Positions 42,505 through 51,732 of a stretch of DNA of 64,000 nt are shown here, piece by piece (positions within the stretch are counted from its first letter, which is position 1; each line of letters starts with the position of its first letter). The DNA lies in the NCBI RefSeq assembly GCF_000420405.1, contig NZ_ATUW01000001.1, positions 153,072 to 217,071 on the forward strand, read 5' to 3'. The notes beneath the pieces were generated by a model. That model had not been told where the DNA came from. It worked only from the letters and a program-made list of their open reading frames with translations, and did not search any database. Made by a program: the position numbers and the translations under genes. The DNA comes from Winkia neuii subsp. neuii DSM 8576. Lineage in GTDB: Bacteria; Actinomycetota; Actinomycetes; Actinomycetales; Actinomycetaceae.

Positions 42505-45500
42505 GTGACCGATAAGAAAGCCAGGCGTCCGCGCTCTAAAAAAAGGCGGCCCCGAAGGGGTTTTAAACCGTTTTCCGAAAAGGTGCTTGCAGCCCGGCGA
42601 GCGTCGGTCCCAAAAATCAGTTACCCCGCACAACTGCCGGTAAGTGCCCGGCGCGGCGACATTGCTGAGGCTATTGCCAATAACCAGGTAGTAATTTTGT
42701 CTGGGCAAACAGGTTCGGGCAAAACCACCCAGCTGCCTAAAATCTGCCTGGAGCTGGGCCGGGGCATTGCGGGTATGATCGGCCACACGCAGCCGCGCAG
42801 GCTGGCCGCCCGCACTGTGGCCGAACGCATTAGCGAGGAGCTGGGCCGGCCCTTGGGCGAGACCGTGGGCTTCCAAGTCCGTTTTACTGACAAGGTGTCA
42901 GATAAAACGTTGGTGAAGCTAATGACAGACGGCATCTTGCTTGCTGAAATTCAGTCCGATCCGCTGCTGCGGCGCTACGACACCATAATTGTCGACGAAG
43001 CCCACGAACGCTCACTCAATATCGACTTCATCCTGGGCTACCTTGCGCGCCTGCTCCCCTCCCGGCCCGACCTAAAAGTCATTATCACTTCCGCAACTAT
43101 CGACTCTGAGCGTTTTGCCCGCGCCTTCGGCACCGCTGAAAAGCCCGCTCCCATGTTGGATGTTTCCGGGCGCACCTTTCCCGTGGAGGTGCGCTACCGC
43201 CCTCTGGAAATTGAAAACCTTGTCGAGGACGGCGGGGATATTCACGTCGAGGCCGAACCAATAGACCAGGTCACTGGCATTATTGAGGCCGTAGACGAGC
43301 TACTAGAAGAGCCGGCCGATTCCGGCCCGTGCGACATTTTGGTATTCCTTCCCGGCGAGCGCGACATTCGCGAAACCCAGGAGGCTCTAGAAGACCACCT
43401 GCGCCACCGCCCTGCAGGCCGGGCCGTCCAGGTGCTCCCCCTGTTTTCGCGGCTCGCCGCCTCCGAGCAGCGCAAGATCTTCGCCCCGCATTCGCGCCAG
43501 CGGATCGTGCTGGCAACCAACGTGGCCGAAACTTCACTCACTGTTCCCGGTATTCGCTACGTGGTAGACCCGGGGCTGGCCCGCATTTCCAGGTACTCTA
43601 ACCGCACTAAGGTACAGCGCCTGCCCATAGAACCAATTTCCCAGGCCAGTGCCAATCAGCGTTCGGGCAGGTGCGGACGCCTGGCTCCCGGCGTCGCCAT
43701 CCGCCTATATTCGCAAGAGGATTTCGAATCCCGCCCCGCCTTCACAGAGCCCGAAATCTTGCGCACTTCGCTGGCCGCCGTCATCTTGCAGATGGCGTCG
43801 CTACACCTGGGGAAAGTAGAAGATTTTCCGTTCATCGACCCTCCCGAGGCGAAGGCCGTGCGCGACGGGAAACAACTTCTTTTCGAGGTCGGAGCCTTCA
43901 CCAAGGCGGGTGCGCTCACCTCGATCGGGCGGAAACTAGCGCGGCTGCCCATAGATCCTCGGCTGGGGCGCATGCTGCTTGAGGCCGACGAGCGCGGCTG
44001 CGCCTCGGAAGTGCTGGTCATAATCGCAGCTCTGTCGATGCAGGACATCCGCGAGCGCCCCGCCGACGCGCAGGAGGCCTCCGACGCCAAGCACCGCCGG
44101 TTAGCTGACCGGCAGAGCGACTTTATTACCTATTTGAACCTCTGGAGGTATGTGCGCACCCTCTCGCGCGAATTGACCAATTCTGCTTTCCGCAGGTCAG
44201 CACGCAAAGAGTACCTTCATTTTTTGCGTATTCGCGAATGGCAGGACGTAGTTTTGCAGCTGCGCCAAATGGCCCGCGACATCCACCTGCGGGTTCACAA
44301 GCTGGCTATGCCGCCGGCCGACGAACTGCGGCAGGTGACGGCGGGGGCTGCCCCCGGTTCTAGCGAGTTCAACGACGCGGTGGCCGCCGCCTGCGTGGAA
44401 CTTACCGCAGGGCCCACTACCACCGACGCCGATTCGATCCACCAGTCGATTCTTACAGGTTTACTTTCCAATTTGGGGGCCTGGGTGGCCCCGCACAAAG
44501 TGTACGAGGGCGCCCGCGGCACTAGGTTCGTCCTCTGGCCTGGTTCGGGCCTGCGCGGCACCCACCCCGACTGGGTGATGGCGGCCGAGCTAGTCGAAAC
44601 TTCCCGCCTATTTGCGCGCACTGCCGCAGCCATTCGCCCCGAATGGGTTGAGCCGGCAGCATCCCACCTTTCCCAACGCAGCTTCGGGGACCCTACTTGG
44701 TCTAAATCCGCTGGTAGCGCGGTTGTTCGCGAAAAAGTTACGCTTTACGGGATGACCCTTATTGCCGATCGGAAGGTACGCTTGGCAACCGCCGCCAGGC
44801 AGACCGCAGACAAGGTCAAAGCCCAAGAAATGCTCGACCTCGCCAGGCAGATGTTTATTCGCAAGGCTCTAGTTGAGGGCGAATGGAACAGCCGCCACCG
44901 TTTCGTGCGCCAGAACGCGCAGGTGTTAGATCGCGCCTACGAAGTGGAACGGCGTCGACGCGAAGTGGGGTTGGTAGCTAGCGACGACGCCCTGGTTGCC
45001 TTCTTTGAAGATCGCCTTCCCCCAGAGGTTACCGACCAGGTCAGTTTCGACAACTGGTGGAAGGGGGCCCGCCGCCGCCAGAGCGACTACCTCACCTACA
45101 CCATGGCCGACGTGCTCCCCCGAGTGGCCGCAAATGAAAACGAGGAGGAAGAGGGCGCCCTCGACAAGAGAGCCTTCCCAGACCACTGGAAACTGGGCGA
45201 CATTGCCCTGCCCCTCTCTTACGTGTTCGCCCCCGGCGACCCGGCCGACGGGGTAAGCCTAACTGTTCCCCTAGAAGTGCTGCCCCGGCTGCGTGAAAAA
45301 GATTTTGAGTGGCTGGTACCAGGATTCTTGGACCAATTGTGCACAGGCATCGTCCGTTCCCTGCCCAAGGCGGTTCGCCGCGAACTCGTTCCCGCTCCCG
45401 ACGTGGGCGCCTTGGTGGCCAAGTGGATCCGCTCGGGCGGCAAAACTAGCCGGGAGGCGGCCTCTACCTTTGAACAAAAGCAGGCGGCCGCCCTCGACCA

Positions 45501-46935
45501 ATCCATGGCCCGCCTGGCTTCGTGGGCCGGGCTAGATGTAAAGCGCAACCCCAAAGAGCCACCTCAGGCAAAGCCGGAGCCCAAGCAGGCCCCGAGGCGG
45601 CAAATCAAAGCTGGCGAGGGCGACCTGCGCGAGGCCGTGCGCGCCGGGCTGCGGGCGGTCAAAGCCGTAGACGTTTCTATCGAAGACATAGACCACGCTA
45701 TTGCCAGCCTGCCAGAGCATTTGCGCATGCGTTTTGTGGTTACCCAAAATGGGCAGCAGCTGGCCACCGCCAGGGAGCTGGTATATCTACAGCGCACGCT
45801 CGATACCAAGGCCTCGGCGGCAGTGCGCAGTGCTGTGTCGGGCGCGGTAGCTAGAGCCATGGCCGAGGCCGGCATTGCCGACCCCCGCAAGGCGAACAAG
45901 GGCAAAAAGCTCCCCGGCAAGGCAAAACGCGCTAAAGGCGACAACAGGGAGCTTAGCCCCCTCCAAGCCACAAAATTTTCAGAAGAAGAGGCCCTCACCG
46001 GCTGGCCTTCGCTGGAAAAAATCCCAGATTCGGTAGTTACCGCATCTAAGACTATGACCGTGCGAGCCTACCCCGGTCTGGTAGACCCTCATGCTCCCGT
46101 GCGCGCAGATCTTCCCCCGACTCCCGGCACAGGGGCCGGCAAAACCGCACCTAAACAGGTAGCGCTACGCCTGCTCGCCGAAGGGCCCGTACGCGAGCGC
46201 GAACACCGCCTGGGCGTAATCCGTCTGCTCACCCAGCAGCTGGCACTACCCACCCGCCGCGTAACCACGCGTTGGCGCGGCGAAGAAGCGGCCGCCCTCG
46301 CCCAGTCCCCCTACCAGAGCACCGAAGCTATGGTGGCCGACGCCCAGTGGGCGGCGGTGGCGAGCCTGCTCGACCAAATCTGCCAGCTGATGCCACCCCC
46401 GTCCCAACCGGCGCTGCCCGGCGGGCTCCCGCGCACTAAGGCGGCCTATGAAGCGGTGGCCGACTGGATGCAAAATCAACTAGAAGATCGCCTGTACCAA
46501 ATCATGGGCCACGTTGCCAAGGCGCTGGCAGCCAACGCCAACCTGAACAAAGCTATAAGGCAGGCCAACCAGCTGTCGCTGCTGGACGTGCTCACCCAGG
46601 TGAAGGCCCAGCAACAGCAATTGATCTACCCGGGCTTTATTGCGCGCACGCCAGCTTTTGCCCTCAAACACTTGGGGCGCTACCTGGCTGGCGCACACCG
46701 GCGGGTAGTTCGCGGCACGCCCGACCAGCGCGCCGCCTACCAGCTGCACCAGGTTGCCGCCGAGGTCGAAGACGCAGTGTTAGCGTCCGAACGCCTGCCT
46801 TGGGATCAGGTCAGGTCTCAACGATTGGAACGGGCCCAGTGGATGGTTCAAGAGCTCGCCGTGCAGGTTTACGCCCAGACTTTGGGCACCGCAGTAAAAG
46901 TCAGTCCAAAACGCATCCGGGAGCTACTCGATTGA
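42505..46935 (+). CDS. hrpA: DEAH-box ATP-dependent RNA helicase HrpA
   Basis: The 1476-residue helicase has Walker A GQTGSGKTTQLPK, the DEAH box in IVDEAHERSLN, SATID, and motif VI QRSGRCGR. After the core come the winged-helix/ratchet region, an OB-fold region, and the long HrpA-specific C-terminal part (DUF3418). Its size is somewhat above E. coli HrpA (1300). In E. coli HrpA processes fimbrial mRNA and rescues stalled ribosomes. Translation starts at GTG. A charged linker lies around residues 1010-1040 (PKEPPQAKPEPKQAPRR). Confidence 0.95.
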   Translation: MTDKKARRPRSKKRRPRRGFKPFSEKVLAARRASVPKISYPAQLPVSARRGDIAEAIANNQVVILSGQTGSGKTTQLPKICLELGRGIAGMIGHTQPRRLAARTVAERISEELGRPLGETVGFQVRFTDKVSDKTLVKLMTDGILLAEIQSDPLLRRYDTIIVDEAHERSLNIDFILGYLARLLPSRPDLKVIITSATIDSERFARAFGTAEKPAPMLDVSGRTFPVEVRYRPLEIENLVEDGGDIHVEAEPIDQVTGIIEAVDELLEEPADSGPCDILVFLPGERDIRETQEALEDHLRHRPAGRAVQVLPLFSRLAASEQRKIFAPHSRQRIVLATNVAETSLTVPGIRYVVDPGLARISRYSNRTKVQRLPIEPISQASANQRSGRCGRLAPGVAIRLYSQEDFESRPAFTEPEILRTSLAAVILQMASLHLGKVEDFPFIDPPEAKAVRDGKQLLFEVGAFTKAGALTSIGRKLARLPIDPRLGRMLLEADERGCASEVLVIIAALSMQDIRERPADAQEASDAKHRRLADRQSDFITYLNLWRYVRTLSRELTNSAFRRSARKEYLHFLRIREWQDVVLQLRQMARDIHLRVHKLAMPPADELRQVTAGAAPGSSEFNDAVAAACVELTAGPTTTDADSIHQSILTGLLSNLGAWVAPHKVYEGARGTRFVLWPGSGLRGTHPDWVMAAELVETSRLFARTAAAIRPEWVEPAASHLSQRSFGDPTWSKSAGSAVVREKVTLYGMTLIADRKVRLATAARQTADKVKAQEMLDLARQMFIRKALVEGEWNSRHRFVRQNAQVLDRAYEVERRRREVGLVASDDALVAFFEDRLPPEVTDQVSFDNWWKGARRRQSDYLTYTMADVLPRVAANENEEEEGALDKRAFPDHWKLGDIALPLSYVFAPGDPADGVSLTVPLEVLPRLREKDFEWLVPGFLDQLCTGIVRSLPKAVRRELVPAPDVGALVAKWIRSGGKTSREAASTFEQKQAAALDQSMARLASWAGLDVKRNPKEPPQAKPEPKQAPRRQIKAGEGDLREAVRAGLRAVKAVDVSIEDIDHAIASLPEHLRMRFVVTQNGQQLATARELVYLQRTLDTKASAAVRSAVSGAVARAMAEAGIADPRKANKGKKLPGKAKRAKGDNRELSPLQATKFSEEEALTGWPSLEKIPDSVVTASKTMTVRAYPGLVDPHAPVRADLPPTPGTGAGKTAPKQVALRLLAEGPVREREHRLGVIRLLTQQLALPTRRVTTRWRGEEAAALAQSPYQSTEAMVADAQWAAVASLLDQICQLMPPPSQPALPGGLPRTKAAYEAVADWMQNQLEDRLYQIMGHVAKALAANANLNKAIRQANQLSLLDVLTQVKAQQQQLIYPGFIARTPAFALKHLGRYLAGAHRRVVRGTPDQRAAYQLHQVAAEVEDAVLASERLPWDQVRSQRLERAQWMVQELAVQVYAQTLGTAVKVSPKRIRELLD

Positions 46936-46998
46936 ACATTTGTGGCAGGCGCTGCCATTTCTTGGCGTAGAGGCGCCCGCTCGCGTAGTCTTTCACTC

Positions 46999-47946
46999 GT
47001 GGGATTATTTCAGCGGCTAATTAGGTTCTTTCGGGGCGAAGGTGTACCCAAAGGCACCCAGGCTGCAGCCAAAGGCACCCAGGTAGGCCCACCTCAGCCC
47101 GCCCGCCCTGAACGGCAGCTGCCCGCGCGCAAACCTACCCCGCCGTTTCCCGGCGACCCGCGCCTAGACCAGGTGGCCCACGGGGTGCGCGAAGCCACCA
47201 AAACCCCCGCGATCTATCTAGTGCCCACCACCGGCAAGCCCACTTTGGCCGGGGACAAGCTAGGGGGGTTCCCACTTTTGGATGCACGCGGGGTACCCCA
47301 GCACTCGGACGGTTACCTGTCCTTGCTAGCGCAGATCGACCTTGCCGGCCTGCCCCACCACCTCCAGTGGCTACCCGAGCGTGGGTTGCTCCAAATTTTT
47401 GTGGGCACCGACCCCCAGTTCGGCCGCCAAATCAGCCCGCTAGTGCGGCTGGCGGTAAAACCCGCATCTATTGGGCAAAAAGCCGAATCGCGCACACACG
47501 AACTCTACGAGGAGGCGATGGCGGGGGCTAATTTCGCTGCCGACGGCGAGGTGAGCGTGCGCCCTCGGGCCGGCTACGAATACATTTCGCCCTCCGAGGC
47601 CGGCTTCGCCAAATGCTACGTGGACGAATACAACAAGGTCTTTGCCGACCAGCCCATTTCCGGCCTCGAAGAGTTGCGCCAATACGGCATCTACGACGAG
47701 GTGGTAAACACTTTCCCGCTAAACACCGCCCCCAGGCTGGGTGGACGTGCCGACTGGTGCCAGCACGAGCCCGCGCAAACTGGCACTCACGTACTCTTTG
47801 CCTGCGGCGGCGGCCAGTTGCGCACCGCCACCTCGGTGGTAGACCTACTGGGTGCTAACACCCAGAGGGCGGGTGCCGTAACCGTAACTGACACCGACAC
47901 TTTTGCGGACGCCACCTGGTGGTGGGCCCAGCCAGATGAAGATTGA
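46999..47946 (+). CDS. DUF1963 (YwqG-like) protein
   Basis: I choose the GTG at 46999 (315 residues); an upstream GTG at 46942 is possible, but TAGTCT seven bases before 46999 would suit a leaderless transcript. Residues ~70-310 match the DUF1963/YwqG fold: DKLGGFPLLDARGVPQ, YLSLLAQIDLAGLP, LPERGLLQIFV, RLGGRADWCQ and a late DADATWWW-like end (FADATWWWAQP). Function of the family is unknown. It overlaps the SprT-like gene by 11 nt. The extended N-terminus is rich in Pro, Lys and Arg, with a repeated KGTQ. Confidence 0.75.
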   Translation: MGLFQRLIRFFRGEGVPKGTQAAAKGTQVGPPQPARPERQLPARKPTPPFPGDPRLDQVAHGVREATKTPAIYLVPTTGKPTLAGDKLGGFPLLDARGVPQHSDGYLSLLAQIDLAGLPHHLQWLPERGLLQIFVGTDPQFGRQISPLVRLAVKPASIGQKAESRTHELYEEAMAGANFAADGEVSVRPRAGYEYISPSEAGFAKCYVDEYNKVFADQPISGLEELRQYGIYDEVVNTFPLNTAPRLGGRADWCQHEPAQTGTHVLFACGGGQLRTATSVVDLLGANTQRAGAVTVTDTDTFADATWWWAQPDED

Positions 47947-48451
47947 AACCGCCTTGGGCCTCGCCCGCGCCATCCTTCGCGAGCACGGCCTGAACTGGCA
48001 GGTGCGCCCCGACCGCGCCCGCAGGCGGGCAGGGGCATGCCACCATTCGAAAAAGCTAATCACCCTGTCTGCGGCCCTTTTGCCGCTATACGAAGACCAG
48101 CAGGTACGCGACGTGATTTTGCACGAGGTGGCGCACGCCCTCGCCGGGGCCCGAGCAGGCCACGGCCCGAAGTGGCAGAAAATTGCCCGCCAGATAGGGG
48201 CTCGCCCCAAAGCCACCTTGCCAGCCTCACTGCCGAGCGCGCCTGCCGCCTGGATCGGGCGCTGCCCCGCCGGGCACGAAACCGCCCGCTACCGCCGCCC
48301 TAGCCGCGTAGTTAGCTGCGGGATCTGTTCGCGTACGTTCACGCCTGAGGCAGTGCTCACCTGGTATTTCCACGGCCGCGAGGTAGCCCCTTCAGCGCTA
48401 GGTAACACCTACGCGCGCCAGCTGGCCCGCCTCAGGAGAACCAATATTTAA
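47936..48451 (+). CDS. SprT-like zinc metalloprotease
   Basis: The 171-residue protein has the SprT zinc-binding motif (HEVAHALAGARAGHG; His63, Glu64, His67) and a C-terminal zinc-ribbon-like segment (CPAGH...VSCGIC). SprT-like proteins are related to SPRTN/Wss1 proteases that act on DNA-protein crosslinks; that role here is inference. It overlaps the DUF1963 gene at its start and the convergent secreted-protein gene by 20 nt at its end. Confidence 0.86.
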   Translation: MKIETALGLARAILREHGLNWQVRPDRARRRAGACHHSKKLITLSAALLPLYEDQQVRDVILHEVAHALAGARAGHGPKWQKIARQIGARPKATLPASLPSAPAAWIGRCPAGHETARYRRPSRVVSCGICSRTFTPEAVLTWYFHGREVAPSALGNTYARQLARLRRTNI

Positions 48452-49277
48452 AATAGGCGTAAAAATTGGCGTTGCCAGCCTGGGCGCAGCGATCGGAATG
48501 ATTATGTGCCAGAGCCTGTTCGTTCGGTTGGTAGGGCGTGTAATTGTAGAGGGCGGCAGTGGCAGAATTTTCGATGTAGACCTTAGTCGCTCCACATTTT
48601 TTGTCCACCGAATAAGCCACCTCATTTTCCCTGCCCGCCTGGAAGGCGTACTGGTCCGGATTGGCGCGGTAGCGATTGAATTGGCTAGCTGCCCAGTATA
48701 CCTGGCGCGTAAAGCCCTTGAAGTGGGGGTCGCATTTTGCCCCGTCAGGGCAGGCAAAGCCCATGGCCGAATCGTAAGAAGTCCGTTTCAGATTCTTCTG
48801 CGTCGCAGTGATTAACCCCTGCTCCTTTTGCAAGGTGACGAGCAGCACCTGCGGGTTGATTCGGCAGGAGGCGGCCACCCGCGCAATTACCGTTGCGGCC
48901 GACAGGTTTTTGCCGCCCTCTAAAGGCCTGCAGTACTGCGTCCACCCCTGCTCCTCGAGCGTAAAGCGGGCCGACTTCAAGCATTCGATCTTGCCGCCCG
49001 GCTTACATTCGGCGCCTGCCGCAGCAATAAAGTTCGCAATCGAGGGCTCGTCCATAGAAAGCCAATTGCTAAAAGTCTCGTCCGAAATGATGTTGCCTGC
49101 GTTGAAACCGGTGTAGTCCAGCTTCGGGGTGGCGGCAGCAGGAACCGGAGGCACAGATTCCGGCCTGTTGGCCTCCCGCACCGCAGCGAGGGCGTATATG
49201 AGCAGCGCAACTAGAAATATAAGAACTAAGGCTGCCCCGGTTCGCCGCCTGCGGTAAATCCTACGTTTTCTGCCCAC
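48432..49277 (-). CDS. Actinobacterial secreted protein, hypothetical (lysozyme-like region)
   Basis: The 281-residue protein has a basic N-terminus and one hydrophobic helix (LVLIFLVALLIYALAAV), then a conserved extracellular domain with NIISDETFSNWLSM, LLVTLQKEQGLIT, MGFACPDGAKCD, QFNRYRANP, VYIENSATAALYNYTPYQPN. I know this type from many actinobacterial exported proteins. The QKEQGLIT stretch recalls the glutamate helix of lytic transglycosylases, so peptidoglycan cleavage is a possible role. Six cysteines suggest disulfides. It is convergent with the SprT-like gene and divergent from the TetR gene. Confidence 0.75.
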   Translation of the reverse strand: MGRKRRIYRRRRTGAALVLIFLVALLIYALAAVREANRPESVPPVPAAATPKLDYTGFNAGNIISDETFSNWLSMDEPSIANFIAAAGAECKPGGKIECLKSARFTLEEQGWTQYCRPLEGGKNLSAATVIARVAASCRINPQVLLVTLQKEQGLITATQKNLKRTSYDSAMGFACPDGAKCDPHFKGFTRQVYWAASQFNRYRANPDQYAFQAGRENEVAYSVDKKCGATKVYIENSATAALYNYTPYQPNEQALAHNHSDRCAQAGNANFYAYFKYWFS

Positions 49278-49419
49278 TAGTCCACTTTCATTAAAAAACG
49301 TTAATCAATATACTTATCGTTGAGGTGCGCGAAATTGAACCTTTGATAGCTTTTCGCTATTGCCGTATTTCGCGGTTTAGTAGCGAAAACTTTCATAGCA
49401 GCGCATCCCCCGATAGAGT

Positions 49420-49447
49420 CATACTCGTATGTACGCGTATTGCATAC
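49420..49447. promoter_or_regulatory. Palindromic operator candidate before the TetR gene
   Basis: Overlapping palindromes lie here: CATAC-TC-GTATG (49420-49431), the 8-bp palindrome TACGCGTA (49432-49439) and GTATG...CATAC (49427-49447). They sit about 40 bp before the TetR start, between it and the divergent gene. Confidence 0.5.
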
Positions 49448-49486
49448 ACACCGAGAACAACTATACGTAACCAAAGGGCAAAGTCT

Positions 49487-50146
49487 ATGTCTGTTGAACT
49501 AGGAACCCCCGCAACCTGGGAGCATTCAAAACGCGAGGCCACACGTCAAGCACTACTCGAAGGTGGCCTACAGCTTGTAGTAAAAACCGGTATCCCCGCA
49601 ATGACCGTAGGGACCGTCTCAGAGGCCGCAGGCTTTACCCGCGGCGCCTTCTACTACAACTTCGTGGACAAATCTGACTTCGTCTCGACCCTCATCGGCT
49701 GGTACTACCAACACCTGCGCGTACACGCCGTAGAAGTCTGGGAAGAGCTGCAAAGTGTCCTCGAAGGTATCGACATGGATGCACCTGCACCCAAGCGCGC
49801 CCAAGCCGCCCTCACCCCCTTCCTGGAGGCCATCACCGGCAACGAACGCGCCGTAATCGCCCAGGAAATGCGCCTGTACGCTTCCCGCGACGAGCACTGC
49901 TTCGAAATCCTGCAGTCGGCAGAATTCGAATGGCAGCACGAAATTGAAGAATACTTCCAGCGCATCCTAGACGCCGTGAACGCCAAGTGCGTCGGTTCCC
50001 TAAAAGATCTAACGCTGCTGGCGCGCACCTCCTACACCGTGTTCGAGGTCTACCCCGAAGGCTATGCCGAACACTACGGCGAGGCCACCAATGAGGTACC
50101 AAACACACTCGCCACACTGTTCGAACTGATGATCAAGGAAAAGTAA
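49487..50146 (+). CDS. TetR family transcriptional regulator
   Basis: The 219-residue regulator has an N-terminal helix-turn-helix (GTVSEAAGFTRGAFYYNFVDK, split as two motifs here) followed by a helical ligand domain. The start at ATG 49487 is used because the helix-turn-helix begins soon after; the frame is open to 49325 but that extra part crosses the palindromic operator. TetR proteins often control the divergent neighbour, here the secreted-protein gene, or themselves. The ligand is unknown. Confidence 0.87.
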   Translation: MSVELGTPATWEHSKREATRQALLEGGLQLVVKTGIPAMTVGTVSEAAGFTRGAFYYNFVDKSDFVSTLIGWYYQHLRVHAVEVWEELQSVLEGIDMDAPAPKRAQAALTPFLEAITGNERAVIAQEMRLYASRDEHCFEILQSAEFEWQHEIEEYFQRILDAVNAKCVGSLKDLTLLARTSYTVFEVYPEGYAEHYGEATNEVPNTLATLFELMIKEK

Positions 50147-50192
50147 GCCCCGCCATTTACCGGGAGCAATAATTTTCAACTAGGCTAATGAC

Positions 50193-50723
50193 ATGGAGAA
50201 GGAAAACGACCGCGAAGTTCTAACCTGGCAATCATTCGGCGACGGCATGCGCACACTAGCCGAAACAATTTATGAATCGGGTTGGATGCCCGACCTGGTA
50301 GTAGCTGTAGCCCGTGGAGGTCTACTGCCAGCAGGGGCGCTGTCTTACGCCCTCGGCACCAAATCCATCGGTACTTTAAACGTCGAGTTCTACACCGACA
50401 TTGCCGAAACACTTCCCGAACCCGTAGTACTACCCCCACTTATGGATACTTCCGCACTGCGCGGCAAAAAAGTCCTGGTGGTAGACGACGTGGCAGATTC
50501 TGGCAAGACTTTGAAGCTAGTGATCGACCTGGTGTCTAAGCACGGGGTCGTATCTGCCGACGAGGAAGTGGTCGAAGTATCCGAGGTTCGCAGCGCGGTA
50601 ATCTACGAAAAGTCCCGCTCCATTGTGAAACCAGACTACGTACTGAAGAGGACAGACAAGTGGATCAATTTCCCCTGGTCCACCCTTCCCCCGGTATCTG
50701 ACCCGAACAAGGTCGGAGCCTAA
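50193..50723 (+). CDS. Purine-type phosphoribosyltransferase
   Basis: The 176-residue protein has the PRPP-binding motif VLVVDDVADSGKTL (13-residue loop) and an N-terminal LVVAVARGGLLPAGALSYALG segment. This places it with xanthine/hypoxanthine-guanine type or related phosphoribosyltransferases; the exact base cannot be named. It stands alone after the TetR gene and overlaps the convergent RNase H-domain gene by 4 nt. Confidence 0.85.
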   Translation: MEKENDREVLTWQSFGDGMRTLAETIYESGWMPDLVVAVARGGLLPAGALSYALGTKSIGTLNVEFYTDIAETLPEPVVLPPLMDTSALRGKKVLVVDDVADSGKTLKLVIDLVSKHGVVSADEEVVEVSEVRSAVIYEKSRSIVKPDYVLKRTDKWINFPWSTLPPVSDPNKVGA

Positions 50724-51712
50724 AGAGAACGCCTGTAGTCCGCGACAGTAGCGCCGGCAACGGCACGCACGCGGGCGCGCACGTCCTCCCTATTAGCCAA
50801 CAGAGGGTCGCTGAGTCGCCGCCGCACTAACACTGCGGCGGTATCGGCGCCCTCATTCATATATTCTGCAAGCGAGGTCGGCTGCTCCGGGTGAGCACGC
50901 ACCCACTCGAGCGACACCACACCCACGTGGGCTTCGATAATCTGAGCCGCCTTGTCGGCCAGCGTGCTGGCATCCTGGCTGATCCCCGGCACGGTGGGGA
51001 TCTGGAAATTCCCGCTGGCCCGCTCGCGACGCGCCTGCGGAGACAGCCGCGACTCTACCAACTTCACCGACACCTGCGAGTCGGTTATCAAGCGCAGGCG
51101 CGTATTCGGATGCGCGCGAATTGCCCTGATGATCGCCCAAAGTTCGCACTCGACTATGTCGCCGGTGTACAGATCGCCATTGCCCCCGCCCAGCGAATCG
51201 ATCCAAGCCCACGACCCTTCCGGATTCCCACGCCCCACAGACCCGTCTGTAGCTACCACAACCAAAGGTTTAACGAGGGCGTCCTCGAATTTTTTGCGGC
51301 GAGCCTGCGCTTTGGCGAGCTCCCGGAGGTGCTCGGCGTTCTGCGCCGCCCACTCCCCAGCCTGCTTACGTACTTCGGCTCCCAACTTGGAGGCAACAGG
51401 ATCGGTGCCGTCCACCAAAGTGATATTTGGAAACGAACCCTCGTATGAGCGAATCTCGTCCGCTACCCGGCAGGCAGAAATTCGTACCGCTGCGGGCTGG
51501 CCCCACGATACGGCCTCTGCGAAACGGCGCAACACGATCATGGGTAGCTCGTCTTGGAGGGACACCGGCTCATCGATGCGCGTAGACATGTCCCCATTTT
51601 TTATAGTTACGGTAATAACTACCTCGGCCGGACCCACAGAAGTTAGGAGTGTATGAACAGCTATCAGCCGCGTCAGCCTGTCCGGGAGGCGCTTACCAGC
51701 TGACTCCGGCAT
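50720..51712 (-). CDS. RNase HI-domain protein with long N-terminal extension
   Basis: The C-terminal ~180 of 330 residues form an RNase H fold with the catalytic acidic set: VVATDGSVGRG (Asp), DIVECELWAI (Glu), LITDSQVSV (Asp) and NEGADTAAV (Asp). The N-terminal ~150 residues (with VVITVTIKNGDMSTRI) are not recognised. RNase HI removes RNA from RNA-DNA hybrids. A gene of unknown function lies 20 nt upstream on the same strand and is probably co-transcribed. AAAGGCGG precedes the ATG. Confidence 0.78.
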   Translation of the reverse strand: MPESAGKRLPDRLTRLIAVHTLLTSVGPAEVVITVTIKNGDMSTRIDEPVSLQDELPMIVLRRFAEAVSWGQPAAVRISACRVADEIRSYEGSFPNITLVDGTDPVASKLGAEVRKQAGEWAAQNAEHLRELAKAQARRKKFEDALVKPLVVVATDGSVGRGNPEGSWAWIDSLGGGNGDLYTGDIVECELWAIIRAIRAHPNTRLRLITDSQVSVKLVESRLSPQARRERASGNFQIPTVPGISQDASTLADKAAQIIEAHVGVVSLEWVRAHPEQPTSLAEYMNEGADTAAVLVRRRLSDPLLANREDVRARVRAVAGATVADYRRSL

Positions 51713-51732
51713 GGGTGGGCCGCCTTTCTGTA

